Assembly: GCA_903825305.1 (NCBI GenBank)
Contig: CAIKAC010000011.1
Span: 162,337 to 226,336, forward strand
Length of the DNA stretch: 64,000 bases
Source of the DNA: an uncultured Actinomycetes bacterium
GTDB taxonomy: Bacteria > Actinomycetota > Acidimicrobiia > Acidimicrobiales > RAAP-2
Direction: 5' to 3'
The notes below the pieces were generated by a model, which searched no databases, was not told the DNA's origin, and saw only the letters and a program-made list of their open reading frames with translations. The translations under genes were made by a program, and so were the position numbers. Numbering within the stretch: the first letter of the stretch is position 1; every line of letters begins with the position of its first letter. This document shows, one piece after another, positions 33,686 to 41,713 of this stretch.

Positions 33686-35443
33686 CTATTCGATGATAAC
33701 GACGACGTCGCCGTTTCCGACCGAGTCACCGACGGCCACGCGAACTTCCTTGACCGTTCCGTCCATGTCGGCCGAGATCACGTTCTCCATCTTCATGGCT
33801 TCGAGGACACAAACCGTCTGACCAGCGGTCACGGCATCGCCTGCTTCGACGAGGACCTTGACGATGGTGCCTTGCATGGGAACCGTGATGGTGCCCGAGG
33901 CAGCCTTGGCAACCGCGCCACCCGAAGACTTGCGCTTGGCGCCAGCCTTGGGAGCAGCACCAGCCACGACGGCCCCAGCGGCAGATTCTGGCAAGAAGAG
34001 CTTGACGTCATAGCGACGGCCCGCAACCTCGGCTGTCACGGTGCGCTCCACCTTGGGCTCGGCCTCATCGCCACCAAGGACAGGGTTGACCTGCAAGGAG
34101 GAGAGATCCAGCGTTTCTTCGACCCACTTCGTGGAGTGAATGCCAGCGGCAAAGTCGGCGTGCTCCAAGATGGCTTGGGCGGCTGGGATGGTGGTGGCAA
34201 CGCCTTCGATGACGGTCTCTTCTAAGGCGCGCAGCATGCGACGACGAGCACCTTCGCGCGTGTCTGACCACACAATGAGTTTGCCGATCAAGTTGTCGTA
34301 GTACTGACTGACCGTGTCGCCTTCTTCGTATCCGGCATCGAGGCGAACACCAGGGCCCGATGGCTGACGGAACTTGGTGATGGGACCAGGCGATGGGGTA
34401 AAGCGACCACCCGAGGGGTCTTCCGCGTTGATGCGAACCTCAATGGCTGAACCCATGCGCTTGACCTCGTCTTGGCCAAAGGGGATGGCCTCACCAGAAG
34501 CAATGCGAATCTGCCACTCCACGAGGTCAAGGCCGGTGACGAGTTCAGTCACGGGGTGCTCAACTTGGAGGCGAGTGTTCATCTCGAGGAAGTAGAACTC
34601 GCCGTCTTGGTACAAGAACTCCACGGTTCCTGCGTTGTAGTAGCCACAGGCCTCGGAGACCTTGACAGCGGCGGCACCCATGGCTTGGCGGATTTCATCG
34701 GGGAACTCAGCGGCAGGGGACTCTTCAATGAGCTTTTGGTGGCGACGCTGACTTGAGCAGTCACGCTCACCGAGCCACAGGGTGTTGCCGTGGGTGTCGG
34801 CGAGAATCTGCATTTCAATGTGACGAGGCCAGGTTAGGTAGCGCTCGACGTAGCACTCGTCGCGACCGAAGTAGCTCAAGGCTTCGCGCTGTGCCGACTC
34901 GAGGGCTTCAGCGGCTTCTTCAGCTGAGTGCACGACCTTCATGCCTCGACCGCCACCACCGAAAGCAGCCTTGATGGCCACGGGCCAACCAAACTCTGTG
35001 CCAAAGGCCACGACTTCATCCGATGAGGTCAAGGTCTCTGAGCGTCCTGGAACACCACTGACGCCAGCGGCTTCAGCGGCGATGCGCGAGCTGATCTTGT
35101 CACCCATGACTTCGATGGACTCGGGGGGTGGGCCAATGAAGGTCACACCCTTGGCGGTGATGGCACGAGCGAAGTCGGTGTTTTCTGAGAAGAAGCCATA
35201 ACCCGGGTGAACGGCGTCAGCACCTGAATCTTCAATGGCCTTCAAAATGGCTTCGGTGTTGAGGTAGCTCTCAGCTGCGGTTTGTCCACCAAGGGCATAG
35301 GCCTCGTCAGCCAAGCGCACGTGAAGTGCGTCTCGGTCAAGTTCTGAGTACACGGCTACCGTGCCGATGCCCATTTCGCGACACGTTCTAATAACGCGAA
35401 CTGCGATCTCACCACGGTTGGCAATCAAGACCTTCTTCAACAC
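33686..35443 (-). CDS. Acyl-CoA carboxylase alpha subunit (biotin carboxylase + BCCP)
   Basis: 585 residues from a GTG, with GGAGAGGG seven bases upstream. Biotin-carboxylase domain: IANRGEIAVRVIRTCREMG, ATP-grasp AFGGGGRGMKVV, LEMNTRLQVEHPVTE; an Ala/Lys-rich hinge (~485-510) precedes the biotinyl domain with VLEAMKMEN, whose Lys carries biotin. Actinobacterial AccA3/PccA type, which serves acetyl- or propionyl-CoA carboxylase; the carboxyltransferase beta subunit is not in the window. Divergent from birA, whose product loads its biotin. Confidence 0.96.
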   Translation of the reverse strand: MLKKVLIANRGEIAVRVIRTCREMGIGTVAVYSELDRDALHVRLADEAYALGGQTAAESYLNTEAILKAIEDSGADAVHPGYGFFSENTDFARAITAKGVTFIGPPPESIEVMGDKISSRIAAEAAGVSGVPGRSETLTSSDEVVAFGTEFGWPVAIKAAFGGGGRGMKVVHSAEEAAEALESAQREALSYFGRDECYVERYLTWPRHIEMQILADTHGNTLWLGERDCSSQRRHQKLIEESPAAEFPDEIRQAMGAAAVKVSEACGYYNAGTVEFLYQDGEFYFLEMNTRLQVEHPVTELVTGLDLVEWQIRIASGEAIPFGQDEVKRMGSAIEVRINAEDPSGGRFTPSPGPITKFRQPSGPGVRLDAGYEEGDTVSQYYDNLIGKLIVWSDTREGARRRMLRALEETVIEGVATTIPAAQAILEHADFAAGIHSTKWVEETLDLSSLQVNPVLGGDEAEPKVERTVTAEVAGRRYDVKLFLPESAAGAVVAGAAPKAGAKRKSSGGAVAKAASGTITVPMQGTIVKVLVEAGDAVTAGQTVCVLEAMKMENVISADMDGTVKEVRVAVGDSVGNGDVVVIIE

Positions 35444-35524
35444 GTTTTGACCCTCTCCATCCGTCGTTCCAAGAGTTTCGCCGATGCCGGCGCCCTAGGG
35501 GGCGACATATCTTTCCATTGACTC

Positions 35525-35530
35525 TAGGGT
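35525..35530 (+). promoter_or_regulatory. Putative leaderless -10 (TAGGGT) of birA
   Basis: TAGGGT is followed by six bases and the ATG at 35537, with no ribosome-binding site. This is one of the clearest examples of the TANNNT-N6/7-start pattern in the window. Confidence 0.5.
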
Positions 35531-35536
35531 GTCCGC

Positions 35537-36283
35537 ATGAGGCCTCAGAACTATAAGGTCAGTCACTTTGACGAGATTGACTCCACCAATACCCAACTCG
35601 CCGCCGCCGCAAGGGCGGGTGCCCTAGATGGAACGGTCTATTGGGCTGATTTTCAGTCCGCCGGGCGCGGTCGTCTTGACCGGGTGTGGGAGGCCCCTCC
35701 CGGCAGTTGCCTGATGGCTTCGGTGCTGCTTCGTGAACCCGGTGTAGCCGAAGAACGCCTCCATGGCGTCACCTCCGTGGTCGCCTTGTCGTTGTTGCAA
35801 GCCCTCGAGGAGCTCGACATAGCGGGGGTGTCGATGAAGTGGCCCAATGACTTAGTGGTGGGTGAACGCAAACTCGCCGGGGTGCTCGCCGAACTCGTGG
35901 AGGCGCCTCCTCACACGACCGTGGTGGTGGGCTTCGGGGTCAATGTGACCTATGCCGGGCCGGATGAAGCCAAGGCCACGAGTCTCGAGCAAATCTCAGG
36001 CAGAGCAATGGATCGAGCCGGGCTACTTGATGCGATGCTCACGCGCTTGGCGGAAAATCGCCTGCTGATGCGAGACGATGAGGGCTGGGTTCAGTTGACG
36101 CGTCTCGTTGAAGCCAACTGTTCGACCATTGGCCAAGAGGTCAGCGTCGAAATGGGTGATCAGCAGGTGGTGGGCATCGCCTGTGGGCTGAGCCCTCATG
36201 GCCATTTACTGGTCGAGAATGACGATGGTGTTGTCGAGCTCGCGACGGGTGATCTCACCCGGGTTCGGGCAACGGGCGCTTGA
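35537..36283 (+). CDS. birA: Biotin-[acyl-CoA carboxylase] ligase
   Basis: 248 residues, lacking the N-terminal helix-turn-helix of E. coli BirA, so ligase only. Signatures: HFDEIDSTNTQL, SAGRGRLDRVWEAPPGS (biotinyl-AMP loop), MKWPNDLVVGERKLAGVLAE and a C-terminal SH3-like domain (GHLLVENDDGVVELATGD). It adenylates biotin and attaches it to the Lys of the carboxylase encoded divergently at 33686-35443, a common functional pairing. Start supported by a leaderless -10. Confidence 0.95.
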   Translation: MRPQNYKVSHFDEIDSTNTQLAAAARAGALDGTVYWADFQSAGRGRLDRVWEAPPGSCLMASVLLREPGVAEERLHGVTSVVALSLLQALEELDIAGVSMKWPNDLVVGERKLAGVLAELVEAPPHTTVVVGFGVNVTYAGPDEAKATSLEQISGRAMDRAGLLDAMLTRLAENRLLMRDDEGWVQLTRLVEANCSTIGQEVSVEMGDQQVVGIACGLSPHGHLLVENDDGVVELATGDLTRVRATGA

Positions 36284-36308
36284 GCCGGCATTCGGTAGGG
36301 TTGAGGCC

Positions 36309-37319
36309 ATGAACATTCTCGTTACCGGCGGTGCCGGATTCATCGGTTCCGCATTTGTCCGCTACTGGGTAGCCAACCACCCTGACGACTCGGTCGTGGT
36401 CTATGACGCGATGACCTATGCGGCCACCATGGAGTCCATTGCATCGGTTTCGAACGACATCAGCTTCATCAAGGGCGACATTGGCGACATTGTGGCGGCG
36501 ACCGCTGCCTTGCGCGATCACAAGATTGACATCGTGGTGAACTTCGCCGCCGAGTCACACAACTCACTTGCCGTTCTTGACCCCACGCGCTTCTTTTCCA
36601 CCAATGTGCTGGGAACCCAAACCATGCTCGAAGCGGCTCGTCACGTTGGTGTTGGCCGCTTCCACCACGTCTCGACCTGCGAGGTTTATGGCGATTTGGA
36701 CCTCGACGCGGAAGTTGCCTTCACTGAAGAATCTCCCTATCGGCCCCGCACGCCCTACAACGCTTCGAAAGCTGGTGGGGACCATGCGGTGCGAGCCTAT
36801 TCAGAGACCTATGGGCTTCCCATTTCCATTACCAACTGTGCGAACAACTACGGGCCCTACCAATTCCCCGAAAAGGTGCTGCCCCTCTTTACGACTCGTG
36901 CGCTGAATAACGAGTCCTTGCCGGTGTACCAATCATCAGAAAACCGTCGCGAGTGGCTGCACTGTGATGATCACTGCCGTGCCATTGAAGCTGTGTTGGA
37001 TCGAGGCCGTGAAGGCGAGACCTATCACGTCGGTTCAGGCGTAGAGGCATCGGTCACCCAAATCGCTGACCTGGTGCTGGCCACGCTCGATAAGCCCCAG
37101 TCGCTTAAAGTCACCGTGCCCGATCGTCCCGGCCACGATCGTCGCTACGTGCTCGACTGCAGCAAGATTCGTCGAGAGCTCGGCTGGGAACCCCAGGTGG
37201 GATTCGACGAAGGCGTGGCAGAGACCATTCGCTGGTACGCCGACAACCGTGACTGGTGGGAGCCCTTGTTGGGCCGAGCACCGGTCGTCGAAAGCGCGTG
37301 GGGCCAGCCCTCGGCATGA
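36309..37319 (+). CDS. rmlB: dTDP-glucose 4,6-dehydratase-like enzyme
   Basis: 336 residues from ATG 36309, seven bases after a TAGGGT -10; the open frame extends further upstream but overlaps birA. Extended SDR: NAD motif VTGGAGFIGSAF, NFAAESH, YNASKAG (Tyr/Lys pair) and NNYGPYQFPEKVLPLF, all typical of RmlB. Odd point: the catalytic TDE of STDEVYG reads STCEVYG, with Cys for the Asp acid, and HVDRS reads HNSLA. Makes dTDP-4-keto-6-deoxyglucose for rhamnose. The rmlD gene overlaps its stop. Confidence 0.87.
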   Translation: MNILVTGGAGFIGSAFVRYWVANHPDDSVVVYDAMTYAATMESIASVSNDISFIKGDIGDIVAATAALRDHKIDIVVNFAAESHNSLAVLDPTRFFSTNVLGTQTMLEAARHVGVGRFHHVSTCEVYGDLDLDAEVAFTEESPYRPRTPYNASKAGGDHAVRAYSETYGLPISITNCANNYGPYQFPEKVLPLFTTRALNNESLPVYQSSENRREWLHCDDHCRAIEAVLDRGREGETYHVGSGVEASVTQIADLVLATLDKPQSLKVTVPDRPGHDRRYVLDCSKIRRELGWEPQVGFDEGVAETIRWYADNRDWWEPLLGRAPVVESAWGQPSA

Positions 37320-38206
37320 AGATCCTCGTCACTGGCGCCACCGGCCAAGTTGGCAGCGATCTCATCCAGGTGTTGCATGGGCAACAACCTCGAGCCGGCA
37401 GGGCCACGGCGCTGCTCGGTGCCGAAGCAGTGCGAGAGGGTGAATTCGACGTCGTGGCCTTCAGCCACTCGGATCTTGACATCACGAACGCCCAAGCCGT
37501 GTCGGATGCAATGGCGTCACTGCGCCCTGACGAGGTGGTGAATTTGGCGGCCTATACCAAGGTTGATCTGGCCGAAGATCACGAAGTTGAGGCCTATCTC
37601 GTCAATGAAACGGGAACGCGCCATCTTGCCCAGGCGGCCGAACAGTGTGGCGCTCGCACGATTCACATCTCTACCGACTACGTGTTCTCTGGCGATCTTG
37701 GGCGAGCACTCGTCGAAAGCGACGAGACCAATCCGCAATCGGTCTATGGCGCATCCAAACTCGCGGGGGAAGCGCACGTGGGATTAGGCACCGTCGTGCG
37801 CAGCTCATGGATTGTGGGACTCGGTGGTCGAACGGTGATTGATGTCGCGATTAGTGCTGCCCAAGAGGGACGCGAACTCAAATTCGTGGCTGACCAAGTG
37901 GGAACGCTGACCTCATCTGCTGATCTCGCAGCTGGACTCGTTGCACTGATTCGCGAACCGCTCGATGGCGTGGTTCACCTCGCGGGATCCGGCGAAGCCA
38001 GCTGGTTCGAGATCATTGCCAGTGCAGTTGAGTTGGCTGGGGGATCGCGCGATCAGGTGCAGCCCATCGCCACGAGTGATCTCAACCCGCCGCAACGAGC
38101 AAAGCGGCCGTCATATTCACCCTTGATCTCTGAGCGTCTTTCCAACACGCTGCCTGACTGGTCCGATGGACTCGAGCGTCTTGTTCGCGCTCGCTTGAAC
38201 GACTAA
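37316..38206 (+). CDS. rmlD: dTDP-4-dehydrorhamnose reductase
   Basis: 296 residues from the ATG that overlaps the rmlB stop (ATGA). Features: MKILVTGATGQVGSDL, FSHSDLDITNAQAV, VNLAAYTKVDLAEDH, ISTDYVFSG, and SVYGASKLAGE (Tyr/Lys). This is the RmlD pattern; it reduces the keto sugar to dTDP-L-rhamnose with NADPH. A short extra segment follows the first strand (residues ~22-35). No rmlC epimerase gene is seen in the window; rmlA is at 52041. Confidence 0.92.
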   Translation: MKILVTGATGQVGSDLIQVLHGQQPRAGRATALLGAEAVREGEFDVVAFSHSDLDITNAQAVSDAMASLRPDEVVNLAAYTKVDLAEDHEVEAYLVNETGTRHLAQAAEQCGARTIHISTDYVFSGDLGRALVESDETNPQSVYGASKLAGEAHVGLGTVVRSSWIVGLGGRTVIDVAISAAQEGRELKFVADQVGTLTSSADLAAGLVALIREPLDGVVHLAGSGEASWFEIIASAVELAGGSRDQVQPIATSDLNPPQRAKRPSYSPLISERLSNTLPDWSDGLERLVRARLND

Positions 38207-38212
38207 CTATTC

Positions 38213-39127
38213 ATGGCCAAGCGGTGGGATACTGGGCCACCTATGACTAGCCCGTCTTCTTCTCTTGCGTCGGTGGCCGCTGTTGTTGTTGACTACAACG
38301 CTGGCTCCATCTTGAAAGAAGCAGTGGCGTCGCTGATGCGCGAGCACGTGACCACCATCGTGGTGGTTGAAAACGGTGATCAAGGCAGTGTGGCCAGTGC
38401 ACTCGGGGATGAGGCGGACAAGGTTGTGATCGTGCAGCCGGGATCCAACGGGGGCTTTGGAACTGGCGTCAATCGCGGCGTGGCGGCACTGGCTCACGAT
38501 CAATCAGTCGTCTTGGTGTGCAATCCCGACATTGCCTTTCACGCAGGCGCAGTCCAATCGATGATGGATGCTCTTGAGGCCCACCCCACCTGGGGCATCG
38601 TTGGCCCCACCATCGTGACGCCATCGGGGGAGCTCTACCCTTCGGTTCGACGCTTCCCCAACGTGCTCGATGCAGCTGGCCATGCGCTCTTTGGGGTGAT
38701 GTCGCCGAACAACCGGTTTACTCGCCGCTATCGATCACCGAGCACGCGAAGTGATGGCGGGGTGGACTGGGTATCGGGAGCGTGTTTTGCCATTCGCCGC
38801 GATGTCTTTGAAGTGCTTGGTGGATTCGACGAATCCTTCTTCATGTTCGCCGAAGACATGGATCTGTGTTGGCGCTGTCATGAGGCGGGCTGGAACGTGG
38901 GCGTCGCGCCCACGGCTCGTGTCATGCACCACGAAGGGGCTACGCGCCAATCCAAGCGCTACGCCATGATCATCGCCCACCATCGCTCAGCGTTGCATTT
39001 CCAAGCCAAAACTACCCGGCACGCCAAGGCCATTCTCATCCCCTTGGCGAGTGCCGTGCTTGGTATTCGACTCGTCGTGGCACTCGCGAAAGAGGCGCTC
39101 AAGGGGCCCGGTCGGGGTCAAAGTTGA
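38213..39127 (+). CDS. Family 2 glycosyltransferase (rhamnosyltransferase-like)
   Basis: 304 residues if started at ATG 38213, six bases after the rmlD stop; ATG 38243 is also plausible. GT-A signatures: VVVDYNAGS, NGGFGTGVNRG, the DxD-like CNPDIAF, GVDWVSGACFAIRRDVF and GGFDESFFMFAEDMDLCWR. Resembles WbbL-type rhamnosyltransferases that add rhamnose in cell-wall linkage units or polysaccharides. Follows rmlBD, so it probably uses dTDP-rhamnose. One C-terminal hydrophobic stretch (~275-292). Confidence 0.92.
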   Translation: MAKRWDTGPPMTSPSSSLASVAAVVVDYNAGSILKEAVASLMREHVTTIVVVENGDQGSVASALGDEADKVVIVQPGSNGGFGTGVNRGVAALAHDQSVVLVCNPDIAFHAGAVQSMMDALEAHPTWGIVGPTIVTPSGELYPSVRRFPNVLDAAGHALFGVMSPNNRFTRRYRSPSTRSDGGVDWVSGACFAIRRDVFEVLGGFDESFFMFAEDMDLCWRCHEAGWNVGVAPTARVMHHEGATRQSKRYAMIIAHHRSALHFQAKTTRHAKAILIPLASAVLGIRLVVALAKEALKGPGRGQS

Positions 39128-39193
39128 CAAAACTTGTCTGATTTGGTCAGAATGGTCGCGGGAAGAAGATCCCGTAACCATTTCCTAGGAGGA
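39124..39193 (+). promoter_or_regulatory. Putative promoter region and ribosome site of metY-metX
   Basis: A -35-like TTGACA (39124-39129) overlaps the glycosyltransferase stop, with only a weak -10 candidate (TCAGAAT) ~17 bases on. A hairpin CGGGA-N6-TCCCG follows near 39160-39175. AGGAGG (39188-39193) is a strong ribosome site that fixes the GTG start at 39197. Confidence 0.35.
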
Positions 39194-39196
39194 TAA

Positions 39197-40483
39197 GTGT
39201 CCGAGAACCAAGGCTTTGAAACACGCCAAATCCACGCCGGTGCAGCACCTGACCCCACGACGGGTGCCCGTGCTACACCGATCTACCAGACCACGAGTTT
39301 CGCGTTCCGCGACACCGCGCACGCTGCTGCTCTCTTTGGTCTTGCCGAGCCAGGCAACATCTACACCCGCATCATGAACCCCACACAAGGGGTCTTCGAA
39401 GAGCGCATCGCCAGCTTGGAAGGTGGCGTCGGTGCTCTTGCCTTGGCCTCGGGCCAAGCAGCAGAGACGCTGGCCATTTTGAACCTCGCTGAAGCGGGCG
39501 ACCACATCGTGGCTTCGCCTTCGCTCTATGGCGGTACCTACAACTTGTTCCACTACTCACTGCCCAAGCTCGGTATTCAGGTTGACTTCGTGGAAGACCC
39601 TGACAACCTCGAGCAGTGGCAAGCAGCCGTCAAGCCCAACACCAAGGCCTTCTATGGCGAGACCATCGGTAACCCTCGCGGTGACGTCCTCGACATCGCC
39701 GGTGTGGCAGGTGTCGCGCACGCCAACAACGTGCCGCTCATTGTGGACTCAACCTTGGCGACGCCGTTCTTGGCGAATCCCTTGGCTCACGGTGCTGACA
39801 TCGTGGTGCACTCAGCCACCAAGTTCATCGGTGGTCACGGCACCGCAATCGGCGGCATCATCGTCGATGGTGGCACCTTCGACTTTGGAGCGTCGGGTCG
39901 CCACCCAGGCTTCACCGAACCTGACGAGAGCTACCACGGCTTGAAGTACTGGGAAGCACTTGGCCCAGGTGCCTACATCATCAAGGCTCGTGTGCAAGGA
40001 CTTCGCGACCTCGGTGCGGCCATCACGCCGTTCAACTCATGGTTGTTCATTCAAGGCCTCGAAACCTTGAGCCTTCGCATGGAGCGCCACACCTCCAATG
40101 CTCAAGCCGTTGCCGAATTCCTTGAGTCGCGTCCTGAAGTGACGTGGGTGAACTACCCCGGTCTCGAGAGCTCGCCATGGCACGAGCGTGCCAAGACGGT
40201 GCTGCCTCGCGGCGCTGGTGCCATTTTGTCCTTTGGTCTTAAAGGTGGCGCCGACGCGGGTCGCAAGTTCATCGACTCGCTGGAACTCTTCAGCCACCTG
40301 GCCAACGTGGGCGACGTGCGAAGCCTCGCTATTCACCCAGCCAGTACGACGCACTCACAGCTCACCGAAGCCGAGCAAGCTGCAACGGGTGTAACGCCTG
40401 ACGCGGTGCGGCTCTCGGTTGGTATCGAGTCCATCGCCGACATTTTGGCGGACCTCGATCGCGGTTTGCGCGCAACCAACTAG
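39197..40483 (+). CDS. metY: O-acetylhomoserine sulfhydrylase
   Basis: 428 residues from GTG 39197. PLP fold-type I Cys/Met-metabolism enzyme: [39 protein letters not shown]-like strand ([10 protein letters not shown]) and the PLP Lys in [12 protein letters not shown]. Length and RxHPGF ([10 protein letters not shown]) fit MetY rather than cystathionine synthase. It makes homocysteine from O-acetylhomoserine and sulfide. metX, giving that substrate, follows directly. Confidence 0.95.
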   Translation: MSENQGFETRQIHAGAAPDPTTGARATPIYQTTSFAFRDTAHAAALFGLAEPGNIYTRIMNPTQGVFEERIASLEGGVGALALASGQAAETLAILNLAEAGDHIVASPSLYGGTYNLFHYSLPKLGIQVDFVEDPDNLEQWQAAVKPNTKAFYGETIGNPRGDVLDIAGVAGVAHANNVPLIVDSTLATPFLANPLAHGADIVVHSATKFIGGHGTAIGGIIVDGGTFDFGASGRHPGFTEPDESYHGLKYWEALGPGAYIIKARVQGLRDLGAAITPFNSWLFIQGLETLSLRMERHTSNAQAVAEFLESRPEVTWVNYPGLESSPWHERAKTVLPRGAGAILSFGLKGGADAGRKFIDSLELFSHLANVGDVRSLAIHPASTTHSQLTEAEQAATGVTPDAVRLSVGIESIADILADLDRGLRATN

Positions 40484-40499
40484 TTCCTCACTAGCCTCA

Positions 40500-41663
40500 A
40501 TGGGCGTGGATGCCACGCACGGACAAATGAACCTACCCGCCGTAACTGGCGCATGGCGTCCTGGCATGGCACCAGCCCTTCGATCCTTCGCCACCCTCGG
40601 TCACCCGTTCGTGACCGAGGGTGGCGACGTGATTGGCACCCAAGCCTCTCCCGTCACGGTGGCTTATGAGACCTATGGCTCGCTCAATGAGGATCACTCA
40701 AATGCCATTTTGTTGCTCCATGCCTTGACCGGCGATGCCCATGCGGCTGGGCCGGCTGGACCGGGTCAGCCCACCGAAGGCTGGTGGGATGCCTTCATTG
40801 GTCCCGGTCGTGTGCTTGATACCGAACGCTTTTTCATCGTGTCCCCGAATGTGTTGGGAGGCTGTCAGGGCACAACAGGACCCTCATCACTCGATGATTC
40901 GGGCCGAGCTTGGGGGAGTCGTTTCCCTCGCATCACCATTCGAGATCAAGTGCGGGTTGAGATGGAACTCGCCGACCTGCTCGCCATTGATGCATTCCAT
41001 GCCGTGATCGGTGGATCTATGGGAGGCATGCGGGCGCTCGAATGGTCGCTGCTGGCACCAGAGCGCGTTGAGCGACTTATTCTGCTCGCCACGGGAGCTG
41101 CGGCCACGGCCGAGCAAATCGCGCTGTGCCACGTACAGATCGAAGCGATTCGTCGCGATCCCAAATTTCGCAATGGCGATTACTACGAAGCCGAACCTGG
41201 CGATGGTCCTTGGCAAGGCCTGGGTATTGCCAGAAGCATGGGCCAAATCACCTACCGCGCTCGAGCTGAACTGATTGAGCGTTTTGGTCGAAGCCCTCAA
41301 GAAGGCGAAGACCCCCTTGCGGGTGGGCGCTTTAGTGTCGAGGGCTATCTCGATTATCAGGCATCAAAGCTCAACGAACGCTTTGATGCCAATAGCTATG
41401 CCTTGTTGAGCCAGGCCATGAATCTCCACGACGTGGGCCGAGGCCGAGGGGGCGTGGTGAACGCGCTCCGCCAGATTTCGGCTGAAACAACTGTGATCGG
41501 CTTTGATTCGGACCGGCTCTATGTGCCCGACGAACAACAACTCATTGCCCAAGAAGTCCCGGGTTGTGAACGTCTGATCTTGCTGAGTTCACACTTTGGT
41601 CACGATGCGTTTCTCTTGGAATTTTCGCTCATGGCTCCACACCTCATCAGGGCCTTGGCCTGA
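40500..41663 (+). CDS. metX: Homoserine O-acetyltransferase
   Basis: 387 residues from ATG 40500, 16 bp after metY; ATG 40527 is an alternative. Alpha/beta hydrolase fold: YETYGSLNEDHSNAILLLHALTGDAHAAG, nucleophile Ser in GGSMGGMRALEW, ISPNVLGG-like SPNVLGGCQGTTGP, catalytic Asp in VIGFDSDRLY and His in SSHFGHDAFL. Acetylates homoserine from acetyl-CoA in methionine synthesis. Two-gene operon with metY. Confidence 0.95.
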   Translation: MGVDATHGQMNLPAVTGAWRPGMAPALRSFATLGHPFVTEGGDVIGTQASPVTVAYETYGSLNEDHSNAILLLHALTGDAHAAGPAGPGQPTEGWWDAFIGPGRVLDTERFFIVSPNVLGGCQGTTGPSSLDDSGRAWGSRFPRITIRDQVRVEMELADLLAIDAFHAVIGGSMGGMRALEWSLLAPERVERLILLATGAAATAEQIALCHVQIEAIRRDPKFRNGDYYEAEPGDGPWQGLGIARSMGQITYRARAELIERFGRSPQEGEDPLAGGRFSVEGYLDYQASKLNERFDANSYALLSQAMNLHDVGRGRGGVVNALRQISAETTVIGFDSDRLYVPDEQQLIAQEVPGCERLILLSSHFGHDAFLLEFSLMAPHLIRALA

Positions 41664-41698
41664 AGCACCCCCGGCGAGGACGCTAAGGCTTTGGCCGG

Positions 41699-41704
41699 TA
41701 GGCT
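41699..41704 (+). promoter_or_regulatory. Putative -10 (TAGGCT) of secA
   Basis: TAGGCT stands nine bases before the secA ATG, and no clear Shine-Dalgarno lies between (AGAGGA is weak). It matches the recurrent TANNNT pattern. Confidence 0.4.
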
Positions 41705-41713
41705 AGAGGACTT

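Noticed and set aside
39140..39180. SAM-type riboswitch before metY
   Set aside because: Only one short hairpin (CGGGA/TCCCG) lies in the 70-bp gap, too little for a known SAM riboswitch.
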